In this document: positions 41,732-50,020 of the stretch, one piece after another | How positions within the stretch are numbered: the first letter of the stretch is position 1 | How the letters are laid out: each line of letters starts with the position of its first letter | Position numbers and translations under genes: made by a program | Notes under the pieces: model-generated | Database searches by the model: none | What the model was told of the DNA's origin: nothing | The model's input: only the letters and a program-made list of their open reading frames with translations | Origin: Phenylobacterium zucineum HLK1 | GTDB lineage: Bacteria; Pseudomonadota; Alphaproteobacteria; Caulobacterales; Caulobacteraceae | Assembly: GCF_000017265.1 (NCBI RefSeq) | Contig: NC_011144.1 | Location: forward strand, 1,280,001 to 1,344,000 | Direction: 5' to 3' | DNA length: 64,000 nucleotides

Positions 41732-42445
41732 ATGCCGATCCGACACACGAGGGCGGCGGCGGCCGTCCTCTGGGGATTCCTGCGGCGCTTCGAGACGCGC
41801 GCCCTGCTGCTCTTCATCGGGGCGGTCGGGGCGCTGTGGGCGTTCTTCGCCATCGCCGACGAGGTGGACGAGGGCGAGACCCGGGCGCTGGACGAGCGCC
41901 TGATGCTCCTCTTCCGCACGCCGGGCGACCTGAACGACCCGGTCGGACCGCGCACCTTCGAAGAGGCGGTCAGGGACGTCACCGCCCTCGGGGGCTTCAC
42001 CGTCATCACCCTGGTGACCGTGGTGGCGGTCCTGGCGTTCCTCTTCCACCGGCGGGTGCGCCACGCGGCCGTGCTGGCTGGGGCGGTGGTGCTGGCGGTG
42101 ATCTCCAGCGAGGCGATGAAGGCGATCTACGCGCGTCCCAGGCCCGAGCTCGTGACGCACGGCAGCTACGTCTATTCCGCCAGCTTCCCGAGCGGCCACT
42201 CCACCTTGTCGGCGACCACCTTCCTGACGCTGGCCATCCTCATCGCCAGCCTCGAGGGGCGGCGGCGCACGAAGGCGCTGGTCTGGACACTGGCGCTGGC
42301 GTTGCTGGGCGCCGTCGGGCTGAGCCGCGTTTACCTGGGCGTCCACTGGCCCAGCGACGTCCTGGCCGGCTGGTGCCTCGGCGCGGTCTGGGCGCTGGGC
42401 GCCTGGATCGTCCTGCGGTGGATCGGCGGGCGCGTCCGCGGCTAG
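41732..42445 (+). CDS. PAP2-family phosphatase
   Basis: A 237-residue membrane phosphatase with about six spans. The three active-site motifs are KAIYARPRP, SFPSGHST and SRVYLGVHWPSD. In polysaccharide loci such enzymes hydrolyse undecaprenyl pyrophosphate to recycle the carrier, which fits its position 9 nt after the ExoY-like gene (inference). Its stop shares CTAG with the convergent amidase. Confidence 0.9.
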   Translation: MPIRHTRAAAAVLWGFLRRFETRALLLFIGAVGALWAFFAIADEVDEGETRALDERLMLLFRTPGDLNDPVGPRTFEEAVRDVTALGGFTVITLVTVVAVLAFLFHRRVRHAAVLAGAVVLAVISSEAMKAIYARPRPELVTHGSYVYSASFPSGHSTLSATTFLTLAILIASLEGRRRTKALVWTLALALLGAVGLSRVYLGVHWPSDVLAGWCLGAVWALGAWIVLRWIGGRVRG

Positions 42446-43719
42446 GCGAAGCCGGCGAGGTCCGGCGCGCGGCCATCCCAGCCCGACACGCGCTCGAAGG
42501 CCGCGCCCAGGGCCACGACCGAGGCCTCGTCCCGCGGCCGACCCAGGATCTGCAGCCCCGCCGGCAGGCCCTCGCCGGTGAGGCCGCAGGGCACGCTGAT
42601 CCCCGGCAGGTCGAGGTAGTTGGCCGCCCGCGTCAGGCGGCTGAGGGGCGAGACGGTCTCGTCCACCTCGTCGATCGGGGGCGCGGGGATGGGGCAGGTG
42701 GGCGAGAGCAGGCCGTCCCAGCCGGCGATCCAGGCGTGGAAGGCGGCCTGGTCCTCGGCCCGGCGGCGGTGGACGTCCTCGAGACGCTGGTCGGTGACGT
42801 CGCGGCCGGCCTCGAAGCGGCGGACGATCCAAGGGTCCATCACCTCGGCATGGCGCTGGATGCGCTCGCCCCAGATGCGCCAGCCTTCCCCGGCCATCAG
42901 CAGGCCATTGGGCGCGAAGGACTGCTCCAGGGCCGAGGGCGGGCGCACCATCTCGACGGCGACGCCGGCCGAGCGCAACCGCTCGATGGCCTCGAGGTAG
43001 AGGCGGCCCACGTCGGGGTGGACCTCGCCGAGGTCGTCGAGGGGAATGGCCGCGACGCGGCGTCCGCGCACATCCATCGACAGGGCGGCTTCGGAGTCGA
43101 ACGGCTCGCGGACGGCGGCCGCGCCGTCGGGGCCCGAGATGGCGGCCAGGGCGCGGGCGGCCATCTCGACAGACCGCGCGAGCGTTCCCACGGTGTCCAG
43201 CGCGGGGCTGAGCGGATGGACGCCGCGCAGGCTGACGAGGCCGCGGCCGGGCTTCAGCCCCACCACGCCGCAGACCGCCGCCGGGATGCGCACCGACCCG
43301 CCGGTGTCCGAGCCGAGGGCGGCGTCGCAGAGCCCCGCCGCGACCGCCACGGCCGAGCCCGAGGAGGATCCGCCGGGCGCGCGGTGGACCTTGGGATCCC
43401 AGGGATTCCAGGGCGCGCCCACGGCCCGGTTGGTGCCCCAGCCGCCATAGGCCAGCTCCACCGTGTGGGTCTTGCCGACCGCGCTCCAGCCGGCCTGCAG
43501 CAGGCGCTCGACGGCGCGCGAGTGGCGGGTCGGGCTGGGGTCGAGCGGAACCTGGGCGCCGCCGCCGGTGGGCACGCCCGCGACGTCGAACAGGTCCTTG
43601 ATGGCGAAGGTGGGCCCGTCCAGGTCCTCGCCCAGGAGCGGCGGATCGAAGACCCGCACGAAGGCCTTCAGCCGGGGATCGTAGGTGCGGATGCGGGCGA
43701 GGGCCTCGGCGGGGGTCAT
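42442..43719 (-). CDS. Amidase (amidase signature family)
   Basis: A 425-residue amidase-signature enzyme. The Ser-cisSer-Lys triad is visible as K41 (FAIKD), S118/119 in GGSSSGSA and nucleophile S142 in GSDTGGSVR. It hydrolyses an amide (substrates in the family range from acylamides to Glu-tRNA and plant amides). No signal peptide. It lies between the polysaccharide locus and the ppc operon. Substrate unknown. Confidence 0.9.
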   Translation of the reverse strand: MTPAEALARIRTYDPRLKAFVRVFDPPLLGEDLDGPTFAIKDLFDVAGVPTGGGAQVPLDPSPTRHSRAVERLLQAGWSAVGKTHTVELAYGGWGTNRAVGAPWNPWDPKVHRAPGGSSSGSAVAVAAGLCDAALGSDTGGSVRIPAAVCGVVGLKPGRGLVSLRGVHPLSPALDTVGTLARSVEMAARALAAISGPDGAAAVREPFDSEAALSMDVRGRRVAAIPLDDLGEVHPDVGRLYLEAIERLRSAGVAVEMVRPPSALEQSFAPNGLLMAGEGWRIWGERIQRHAEVMDPWIVRRFEAGRDVTDQRLEDVHRRRAEDQAAFHAWIAGWDGLLSPTCPIPAPPIDEVDETVSPLSRLTRAANYLDLPGISVPCGLTGEGLPAGLQILGRPRDEASVVALGAAFERVSGWDGRAPDLAGFA

Positions 43720-43790
43720 GCCCCCTTATCGCCGACCGGCGGTCGCGAAACCAGATGACGCCTGCGCGGCGGGAGGCTTAAAGGCGAACC

Positions 43791-46487
43791 ATGACCCAGT
43801 CGGTTCCGGACCAGCTGCGCGCCGCCGTGCGCTTCCTCGGCCGCGTCCTGGGCGACGTGATCCGCGCCCAGGACGGGGTGGCGGTGTTCAACCAGATCGA
43901 GGACATCCGCCAGGCCTCGGTGGGCTTCCACCGCGAGGGCACGCCCGAGGCGGCGCGGCTGATGGCCGAGCGGCTCGGGTCGCTCAGCCTGGAGGACACG
44001 GTCCGTTTCGCCCACTCGTTCGCCTGTTTCCTGCAGATCACCAACATCGCCGAGGACCAGATCCAGCGCCGCCGAATCCGGGCCGGGGAGGCCCGCCCGG
44101 ACACCCTGGCCGGCGCGGTCCGCGCGCTGGCGGCCGACGGCGTGGAGCGGAAGGAGGTCGAGGATCTCCTGGCCGGCGCCCTCATCGCCCCCGTGATCAC
44201 CGCCCACCCGAGCGAGGTGCGCCGCAAGAGCGTGCTCGATCGGCAGAGCGCCATCGCCCGCGGGCTGGAGGCCTTCGACCGCGCCCGCACCGACGCCGAG
44301 CGGGAGGCCGCCGAGCAGGAGCTGGTCCGCGAGGTCTCGATCTTCTGGCGCACCCGGCTGCTGCGGCACGTGAAGATCGCGGTCGGCGACGAGATCGAGA
44401 ACGCCGTCTCCTATTTCGAGCGCAGCTTCCTGGCGGCCCTGCCGAGGCTCTACGCGCGCTGGCGCCACGTGCTGGGGCAGGACGAGGCCCTGGCCAGCTT
44501 CCTGCGCGTCGGCTCGTGGGTCGGCGGCGACCGGGACGGCAATCCCTTCGTCACCGCCCAGGTGATGCGCCAGGCCCTGGCGCGCCAGTCGCGGGCGGCG
44601 CTCCGGCTCTACCTCGACCAGGTCCACGCCCTGGGCGCGGAACTCTCCATCTCGTCGGACCTCGCGGGCGTCACGCCCGAACTCCAGGCGCTGGCCGACA
44701 AGGCGCACGACGCCTCGCCGCACCGGACCGACGAGCCGTACCGGCGGGCGCTGACGGGCGTCTACGCGCGCCTGGCGGCCACCTATCCGCTGCTGACGGG
44801 AGAGGCGCCGCCGCGGCCCGCCAGCACTCCGGGCGAGCCCTACGAGGACCCGCAGACGTTGCGGGCCGACCTGCAGACCGTGCTGGATTCGCTCCTGCGG
44901 ATGCATGGGGAGGCCTTCGCCGACGGGCCGCTGCCGGACCTCATCCGCGCGGTGGACGTGTTCGGCTTCCACCTGGCGACGCTCGACATGCGGCAGAACT
45001 CCGCCGTCCACGCCCGCGTGGCGGCCGAACTGCTGCGCACGGCGGGCGTCTGCGCCGACTACGAGGCCCTGGACGAGGCCGGCCGCTGCCAGCTGCTTCT
45101 GTCCGAGCTGCGGCACGGCCGGCTGCTCGCCTCGCCGTTCGCGACCTACAGCGAGGAGACCGCGCGCGAGCTGGAGATCCTGGCCACGGCCGCCGAGATC
45201 AAGCGGCGCTACGGGCCGGACTCGATCCGCGCCTACATCGTCTCGAACACCACCTCGGTGTCGGACCTTCTGGAGGTCTATCTGCTGCTGAAGGAGGTGG
45301 GCCTGTTCCGGCCCGGCGCCCCGCCGACGGCCGAGATCCTCGCCGAGCCGCTGTTCGAGACCATCGAGGACCTGCGCGCCGCGCCCAAGACCATGGCGCG
45401 CTACCTGGCCCTGCCGCAGATCCACGACCTCCTCGCGGGGCACGGCCTGCAGGAGGTGATGATCGGCTACTCCGACTCCAACAAGGACGGCAGCTACCTC
45501 ACCTCCACCTGGGAGCTGCACAAGACCTCGCGGGCGCTGGCCTCGGTGGTGGGCGGGGCCGGCCTGCGGCTGCAGCTCTTCCACGGGCGCGGCGGGGCCG
45601 TGGGGCGCGGCGGCGGCTCCAGCTTCGAGGCCCTGGTGGCCCAGCCGCGGGGGACGGTCGGCGGCCGCATCCGCATCACCGAGCAGGGCGAGGTGGTGGC
45701 CAACAAGTACGCCGACCCGGAACTCGCGGGGCAGAGTCTCGAGACCCTGACCGCCGGCGTCGTGCTGGCCTCGCTGCGCAGGCATGCGTCCGAGGATCTG
45801 GCGGCGCCGCAGACCAAGGCGATGGACGCGCTCGCCCGTCACGCCATGCAGGCCTACCGGAGCCTCGTCTACGAGACGCCGGGTTTCGTGGACTACTTCT
45901 TCGCCGCCACCCCGATCGCCGAGATCGCCGACCTGAACATCGGCAGCCGGCCGACGTCGCGCCAGGCCAGCCGCAGCATCCAGGGGCTGCGGGCCATTCC
46001 CTGGGTGTTCTCATGGTCGCAGTCGCGGGCGATGCTGCCCGGCTGGTACGGCTTCGGCTCGGCGGTGGCGAACGGCGGCGTGCCGATGGCCCAGCTGCGC
46101 GAGCTCTTCGAGAGCTGGCCGTTCTTCGCCACCACCCTGGCCAACATGGAGATGGTCCTGGCCAAGGGCGACCTGGCCATCGCCGGCCGCTACGCGGGCC
46201 TGGTGGAGGATCAGGCCCTGGCCGAGACGGTGTTCGGGCAGATCCGCGCCGAGTGGGAGCGGACGACCGAGGCGCTGCTGGAGATCACCGGCCAGTCGGC
46301 GCTGCTGGAGCACAATCCCGACCTGGCGGCGGTGATCCGCTCGCGGCTGCCCTACATCGATCCCCTGAACCACCTGCAGATCGAGCTGATCCGCCGCCGC
46401 CGTTCAGGGGACGATCAGGAGGCCGTGCGCCAGGGCATCCACCTGACGATCAACGGCGTGGCGGCGGGCCTTCGGAACACCGGCTGA
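43791..46487 (+). CDS. ppc: Phosphoenolpyruvate carboxylase
   Basis: An 898-residue enzyme that makes oxaloacetate from phosphoenolpyruvate and bicarbonate, feeding the TCA cycle. The catalytic H139 lies in TAHPSEV, and the other signature GYSDSNKDGSY is intact, with FHGRGGAVGRGGG as the mobile loop. The C-terminus ends with RNTG, the conserved terminal motif, so the gene is full length. The malonyl-CoA synthetase gene starts in the stop codon (TGATG), so the two are co-translated. Confidence 0.96.
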   Translation: MTQSVPDQLRAAVRFLGRVLGDVIRAQDGVAVFNQIEDIRQASVGFHREGTPEAARLMAERLGSLSLEDTVRFAHSFACFLQITNIAEDQIQRRRIRAGEARPDTLAGAVRALAADGVERKEVEDLLAGALIAPVITAHPSEVRRKSVLDRQSAIARGLEAFDRARTDAEREAAEQELVREVSIFWRTRLLRHVKIAVGDEIENAVSYFERSFLAALPRLYARWRHVLGQDEALASFLRVGSWVGGDRDGNPFVTAQVMRQALARQSRAALRLYLDQVHALGAELSISSDLAGVTPELQALADKAHDASPHRTDEPYRRALTGVYARLAATYPLLTGEAPPRPASTPGEPYEDPQTLRADLQTVLDSLLRMHGEAFADGPLPDLIRAVDVFGFHLATLDMRQNSAVHARVAAELLRTAGVCADYEALDEAGRCQLLLSELRHGRLLASPFATYSEETARELEILATAAEIKRRYGPDSIRAYIVSNTTSVSDLLEVYLLLKEVGLFRPGAPPTAEILAEPLFETIEDLRAAPKTMARYLALPQIHDLLAGHGLQEVMIGYSDSNKDGSYLTSTWELHKTSRALASVVGGAGLRLQLFHGRGGAVGRGGGSSFEALVAQPRGTVGGRIRITEQGEVVANKYADPELAGQSLETLTAGVVLASLRRHASEDLAAPQTKAMDALARHAMQAYRSLVYETPGFVDYFFAATPIAEIADLNIGSRPTSRQASRSIQGLRAIPWVFSWSQSRAMLPGWYGFGSAVANGGVPMAQLRELFESWPFFATTLANMEMVLAKGDLAIAGRYAGLVEDQALAETVFGQIRAEWERTTEALLEITGQSALLEHNPDLAAVIRSRLPYIDPLNHLQIELIRRRRSGDDQEAVRQGIHLTINGVAAGLRNTG

Positions 46488-47893
46488 TGAGCGAGAACCT
46501 CTACGACCTGCTGGCCGGCGGCTTTCCCGCCGACCGCTCGAAACCCTGCTTCCTGCTCGGCGACGGCAGCGCGATCAGCTACGGCGAGCTCGAGGCGGCC
46601 GCCGGCCGGATCGCCGCGCGCCTCCTGGCCGAGGGAGTCGGGCCGGGCGACCGGGTGGCCCTGCAGGCCGAGAAGTCGCCCGAGGTCATCATGATCTACC
46701 TGGGCGTGCTGAAGGCCGGCGCGGTCTTCCTGCCGCTCAACGCCGCCTACACGGCCGCCGAGGTGGACTACTTCCTGGGCGACGCCGAGCCGAAGGTCTT
46801 CGTCACCGATCCGCCCGCCTTCGTGCGCGACGCCGCGGCCCACGCGCCGCTGGCCCAGGCGGTCCCGCGGGCGGCCTCCGACCTGGCCTCGCTGATCTAC
46901 ACCAGCGGCACGACCGGGCGCTCCAAGGGCGCTATGCTGAGCCACGGCAATCTGGCGACGAACGCCGTCGCCCTGCACCGGGCCTGGGGGTTCGGGCCGG
47001 ACGACGTGCTGCTGCACGCTCTGCCCGTCTTCCACGTCCACGGCCTGTTCGTGGCGCTGCACTGCGCCCTCCTGTCCGGCTGCCCGATGGTCTGGCTGCC
47101 GAAGTTCGAGGACGCCGCGGTCCTGGCCGGGCTGCGGCGCTCGACGGTGATGATGGGCGTGCCGACCTTCTACACGCGCCTCCTGGCCAATCCGGCGTTC
47201 ACGCGCGAGGCGGCGGCGGGCGTGCGGCTGTTCATCTCGGGCTCGGCGCCGCTGCTACCGTCCACCTTCGCGGAGTTCGAGGCGCGCACCGGCCGGCGGA
47301 TCCTCGAGCGGTACGGGATGAGCGAGGCGGTGATCATCACCACCAATCCGCTGGAGGGCGAGCGGCTGGCCGGCTCGGTCGGCTATCCGCTGCCCGGCGT
47401 CGAGCTGCGGATCGGCGGGGGAGATGAGACGGGCGTCATCGAGATCCGCGGGCCCAGCGTCTTCTCGGGCTACTGGCGGATGCCGGACAAGACGGCCCAG
47501 GAGTTCACCGCCGACGGCTTCTTCGTCACCGGCGACGTGGGCCGCCAGGACCCCGACGGGCGGGTCTGGATCTCGGGCCGGGCCAAGGACCTGATCATCT
47601 CGGGCGGCTACAACGTCTATCCGAAAGAGGTCGAGCTGGTGCTGGACGAGCTGCCCGGCGTGCGCGAGAGCGCCGTGATCGGCGCGCCGCATCCCGACTT
47701 CGGCGAGGGCGTGGTGGCGGTGGTGATCGGGCAGGGCGACGAGGCCGCCCTCATCGCCGAGGCGCGCAGGCAGCTCGCCGCCTACAAGGCGCCCAAGCGC
47801 GTCCTTTTCGTCGATGAACTGCCCCGCAACGCCATGGGCAAGGTCCAGAAGAACCTGCTGCGCGAGCGCTACGCCGACGTCTTCTCCAGCTGA
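46487..47893 (+). CDS. matB: Malonyl-CoA synthetase-like acyl-CoA ligase
   Basis: A 468-residue adenylate-forming ligase. YTSGTTGRSKGAMLSH is the P-loop, ERYGMSEAVI the adenine motif, TGDVGRQDPDG and SGGYNVYPKEVE complete the fold, and RNAMGKVQKN has the catalytic Lys. The N-terminal and mid regions match the MatB type, which makes malonyl-CoA from malonate, CoA and ATP. The assignment to MatB rather than a general medium-chain ligase rests on overall resemblance. It is coupled to ppc by TGATG. Its end overlaps the Crp/Fnr gene end by 25 nt. Confidence 0.8.
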   Translation: MSENLYDLLAGGFPADRSKPCFLLGDGSAISYGELEAAAGRIAARLLAEGVGPGDRVALQAEKSPEVIMIYLGVLKAGAVFLPLNAAYTAAEVDYFLGDAEPKVFVTDPPAFVRDAAAHAPLAQAVPRAASDLASLIYTSGTTGRSKGAMLSHGNLATNAVALHRAWGFGPDDVLLHALPVFHVHGLFVALHCALLSGCPMVWLPKFEDAAVLAGLRRSTVMMGVPTFYTRLLANPAFTREAAAGVRLFISGSAPLLPSTFAEFEARTGRRILERYGMSEAVIITTNPLEGERLAGSVGYPLPGVELRIGGGDETGVIEIRGPSVFSGYWRMPDKTAQEFTADGFFVTGDVGRQDPDGRVWISGRAKDLIISGGYNVYPKEVELVLDELPGVRESAVIGAPHPDFGEGVVAVVIGQGDEAALIAEARRQLAAYKAPKRVLFVDELPRNAMGKVQKNLLRERYADVFSS

Positions 47894-48651
47894 CGGCGGG
47901 CCGGCGAGGGGGCCCGCACCGCGGGCCCCGGCTCGTAGTGGGCGACCTCGGCCAGGACGTCCGGCTGCAGCAGGATGGCCACGCCCGACCGCAGCTCGAT
48001 CAGCCGCTCCTTGCGCAGCTGCTGCAGCGTGCGGTTCACGTGGACGATCGACAGCCCGAGGGCGTCGGCCAGGATTTCCTGGGTGAGCGGCAGCGGGAAG
48101 CGCTGGTTGTCGCCGAGCCCGGCGACGTGCAGCCGCCTTTGAAGCTCGAGCAGGAAGTGGGCGACCCGTTCGTAGGCGGTTTGCTGGCCGAGCCGCACCA
48201 TGTGGTCCAGCAGGAGCTGCTGTTCCTGCGCCGCGGCGGCGGCCATCGCCTGGCCCAGTGCGGGCGTGCGCTCGTCGAGGACGGCGTCCAGGGCGGCCTC
48301 GGCGTCGACCGTCTCGAGGGCGGTGAGCGCGACCACGCTCCAGGGCGAGGGCGGCGCGGCCCTGTCGCAGAACCCGAAGTGGTCGCCGGGCAGGATCAGC
48401 CGGAAGATCTGGCGCCGGCCGTCCGGCAGCACGCGCTGGCAGGCGGCCCAGCCGGCCACAACGAACCTGGGCCGGCGCGCGGGCTGACCCTCGGGGATCA
48501 GCTCCTCGCCGGGGGCGAACCGCTCCCGGCGTTCGCTCAGGCTTCGGACGAACGCCTCTTCGGCCTCCGGCAGGGGTGTAAGCGACCGCAGCTTCCGCAC
48601 GACCGGATCTATGGGCCATGCGGCGAGGCGAGGTCTGAACCGGCCCGTCAT
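47869..48651 (-). CDS. Crp/Fnr-family transcriptional regulator
   Basis: A 260-residue regulator. The N-terminal cyclic-nucleotide-binding-type beta-roll (RFAPGEELIPEGQ, LPGDHFGF) has no cysteine cluster of the FNR type. A dimerisation helix follows (AAAAAQEQQLLLDHMVRLGQ), then a winged helix with LTQEILADALGLSIVHVNRTLQ as HTH. The effector is unknown. A TGCGC-N4-GCGCA dyad lies 48-61 nt upstream of its start and may be its own operator. It ends 25 nt inside the malonyl-CoA synthetase gene. Confidence 0.9.
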   Translation of the reverse strand: MTGRFRPRLAAWPIDPVVRKLRSLTPLPEAEEAFVRSLSERRERFAPGEELIPEGQPARRPRFVVAGWAACQRVLPDGRRQIFRLILPGDHFGFCDRAAPPSPWSVVALTALETVDAEAALDAVLDERTPALGQAMAAAAAQEQQLLLDHMVRLGQQTAYERVAHFLLELQRRLHVAGLGDNQRFPLPLTQEILADALGLSIVHVNRTLQQLRKERLIELRSGVAILLQPDVLAEVAHYEPGPAVRAPSPARRQLEKTSA

Positions 48652-48967
48652 CCGGTGCTCCTCATGGGCTAAAGGCTACGCGAGGTCCGGAAACCGATTG
48701 CGCCTGAGCGCAGACACGACCCCCGGACAAAGTCGATACGCGCCAGGAAGGATGTGGTTCCTGAGTCACAGACCAGACATAGGGCTCGCCGGGGGTGTTT
48801 CAGGTGCTGGGAGGCCCGGCCCAGGCATTCGATCGCCGCGCCAGGAGCAGCCTTGGAGTCGGAGGCGAAGAAGAGCGGCCGGGACCGGTCTTCTTTTCTT
48901 CAGCAGGGGAACGGGCGGCGGGTCGCGCCGTTGGATGACGCCTGTGAGCAGCTGCTGGAGTTCTTCG
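48652..48967. other. 316-bp intergenic region with divergent promoters
   Basis: This is the longest gap without a gene. It separates the Crp/Fnr gene (transcribed leftwards) from the small gene at 48968. It contains the TGCGC-N4-GCGCA dyad at 48699-48712 and, farther right, GACCGGTC followed by a pyrimidine run (48885-48902). I see no convincing open frame, RNA gene or repeat here. Confidence 0.6.
48699..48712. promoter_or_regulatory. Candidate Crp/Fnr operator TGCGC-N4-GCGCA
   Basis: Perfect 5-bp arms with a 4-bp spacer, the geometry of Crp/Fnr-type sites, lie upstream of the Crp/Fnr gene start at 48651. Autoregulation is an inference from position. Confidence 0.45.
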
Positions 48968-49174
48968 ATGCGCGTTTCCGGCGCGGACTTCGGATACCGG
49001 ATCGCCGAGACATCCGCGGGATGGGCGTGGATCGCCTACGACCGGGGCGGCGATCCCGTCGAACAGGGCCTCGCGCCCAGTCGCGCCGTGGCGGCCGCCT
49101 GCGTGATCCGGGTGTTCGCCCGCTCGCACGCGCCCCGCAGCCCGGACGCGGCGCCCCGCCGGCTCGCGGGCTGA
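48968..49174 (+). CDS. Small protein, paralogue of the one at 40601
   Basis: A 68-residue protein starting MRVSGADFGYRIAE. It shares with the 62-residue protein at 40601 the spacing FxY ... GWxW ... YDxxG ... SRAxAxA. A GGAG seven nt upstream of the ATG supports this start; longer frames in this region have no coding character. The C-terminal 20 residues are Arg/Pro/Ala-rich and differ. Function unknown. It precedes an SDR gene by 68 nt. Confidence 0.6.
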   Translation: MRVSGADFGYRIAETSAGWAWIAYDRGGDPVEQGLAPSRAVAAACVIRVFARSHAPRSPDAAPRRLAG

Positions 49175-49242
49175 CCTAGCGGCGCCGCTGGCGTCGGGGC
49201 CGGCGCTGGGGCAGGTTCGCGGCCGAACGAGGGAGTGAAGCC

Positions 49243-50013
49243 ATGGACCTGCAGCTCAAAGGGAAGACCGCGGTGGTGACCGGCGGGACGCGCGGCATCG
49301 GCCGCAGCATCGCCGAGTGCTTCGCGGACGAGGGCGCCAACGTGGCGGTGTGCGCCCGCCACGCCGACCAGGTCGCCGAGACGGTCAAGGCGCTGGAGGC
49401 CCGGGGCGTGAAGGCCTGGGGGCAGCCGGCCGACATCGCCGACAAGGCCAGCCTGCAGGCGTTCGTCCGCGGCGCCGCCGAGGCGCTGGGGGGTGTCGAC
49501 GTGCTGGTCTCCAACGCCAGCGCCCTGGTGCAGGGCGTGACCGACGAGGACTGGCGGGCGATGTTCGAGGTGGACCTGCTGGGGGCGGTCCGCAGCTTCG
49601 AGGCGGCCAAGCCCTATCTCGAGAAGGCCGCCGCGGCCAACGGCGACGCCTGCTTCATCCTGACCTCCTCGATCTCGGCCGCGGAGGCGACGAACGCCTC
49701 CTCGTACGGTGCGATCAAGGCCGCGCTGATCCACTACGCCAAGGGCGTGGCCCGCGAGAACGCGGCCAAGGGGCTGCGCTGCAACGTGGTCTCCCCCGGG
49801 ACCGTGCTGTTCGACGGCGGCGTGTGGGGCAACGTGCGCGACAACATGCCGGACTTCTTCGCCCAGATGATCAAGCGCAACCCCACCGGGCGCATGGCCA
49901 CGCCCGAGGAGATCGCGGCGGCCACGGTGTTCCTCGCCAGTCCCCGGTCGGCCTTCACCACCGGGATCAACATGGTGGTGGACGGGGCGATCTCGTCGCG
50001 GGTGAACTTCTAG
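49243..50013 (+). CDS. Short-chain dehydrogenase/reductase, FabG-like
   Basis: A 256-residue SDR with TGGTRGIG cofactor loop, SNAS replacing the NNAG position, catalytic serine in TSSISA, YGAIK as active-site Tyr/Lys and SPGTV. R residues after beta-2 (CARHAD) suggest NADP(H). The usual C-terminal VDGA is present. A 3-oxoacyl reductase is the family default, but the substrate is unknown. Confidence 0.88.
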   Translation: MDLQLKGKTAVVTGGTRGIGRSIAECFADEGANVAVCARHADQVAETVKALEARGVKAWGQPADIADKASLQAFVRGAAEALGGVDVLVSNASALVQGVTDEDWRAMFEVDLLGAVRSFEAAKPYLEKAAAANGDACFILTSSISAAEATNASSYGAIKAALIHYAKGVARENAAKGLRCNVVSPGTVLFDGGVWGNVRDNMPDFFAQMIKRNPTGRMATPEEIAAATVFLASPRSAFTTGINMVVDGAISSRVNF

Positions 50014-50020
50014 CGGCGCC

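Noticed and set aside
48754..49179. A 141-codon frame overlapping the small gene at 48968
   Set aside because: It is rich in Arg/Gly/Ala with no structure, while the alternate frame from 48968 has a ribosome-binding site and a paralogue at 40601.
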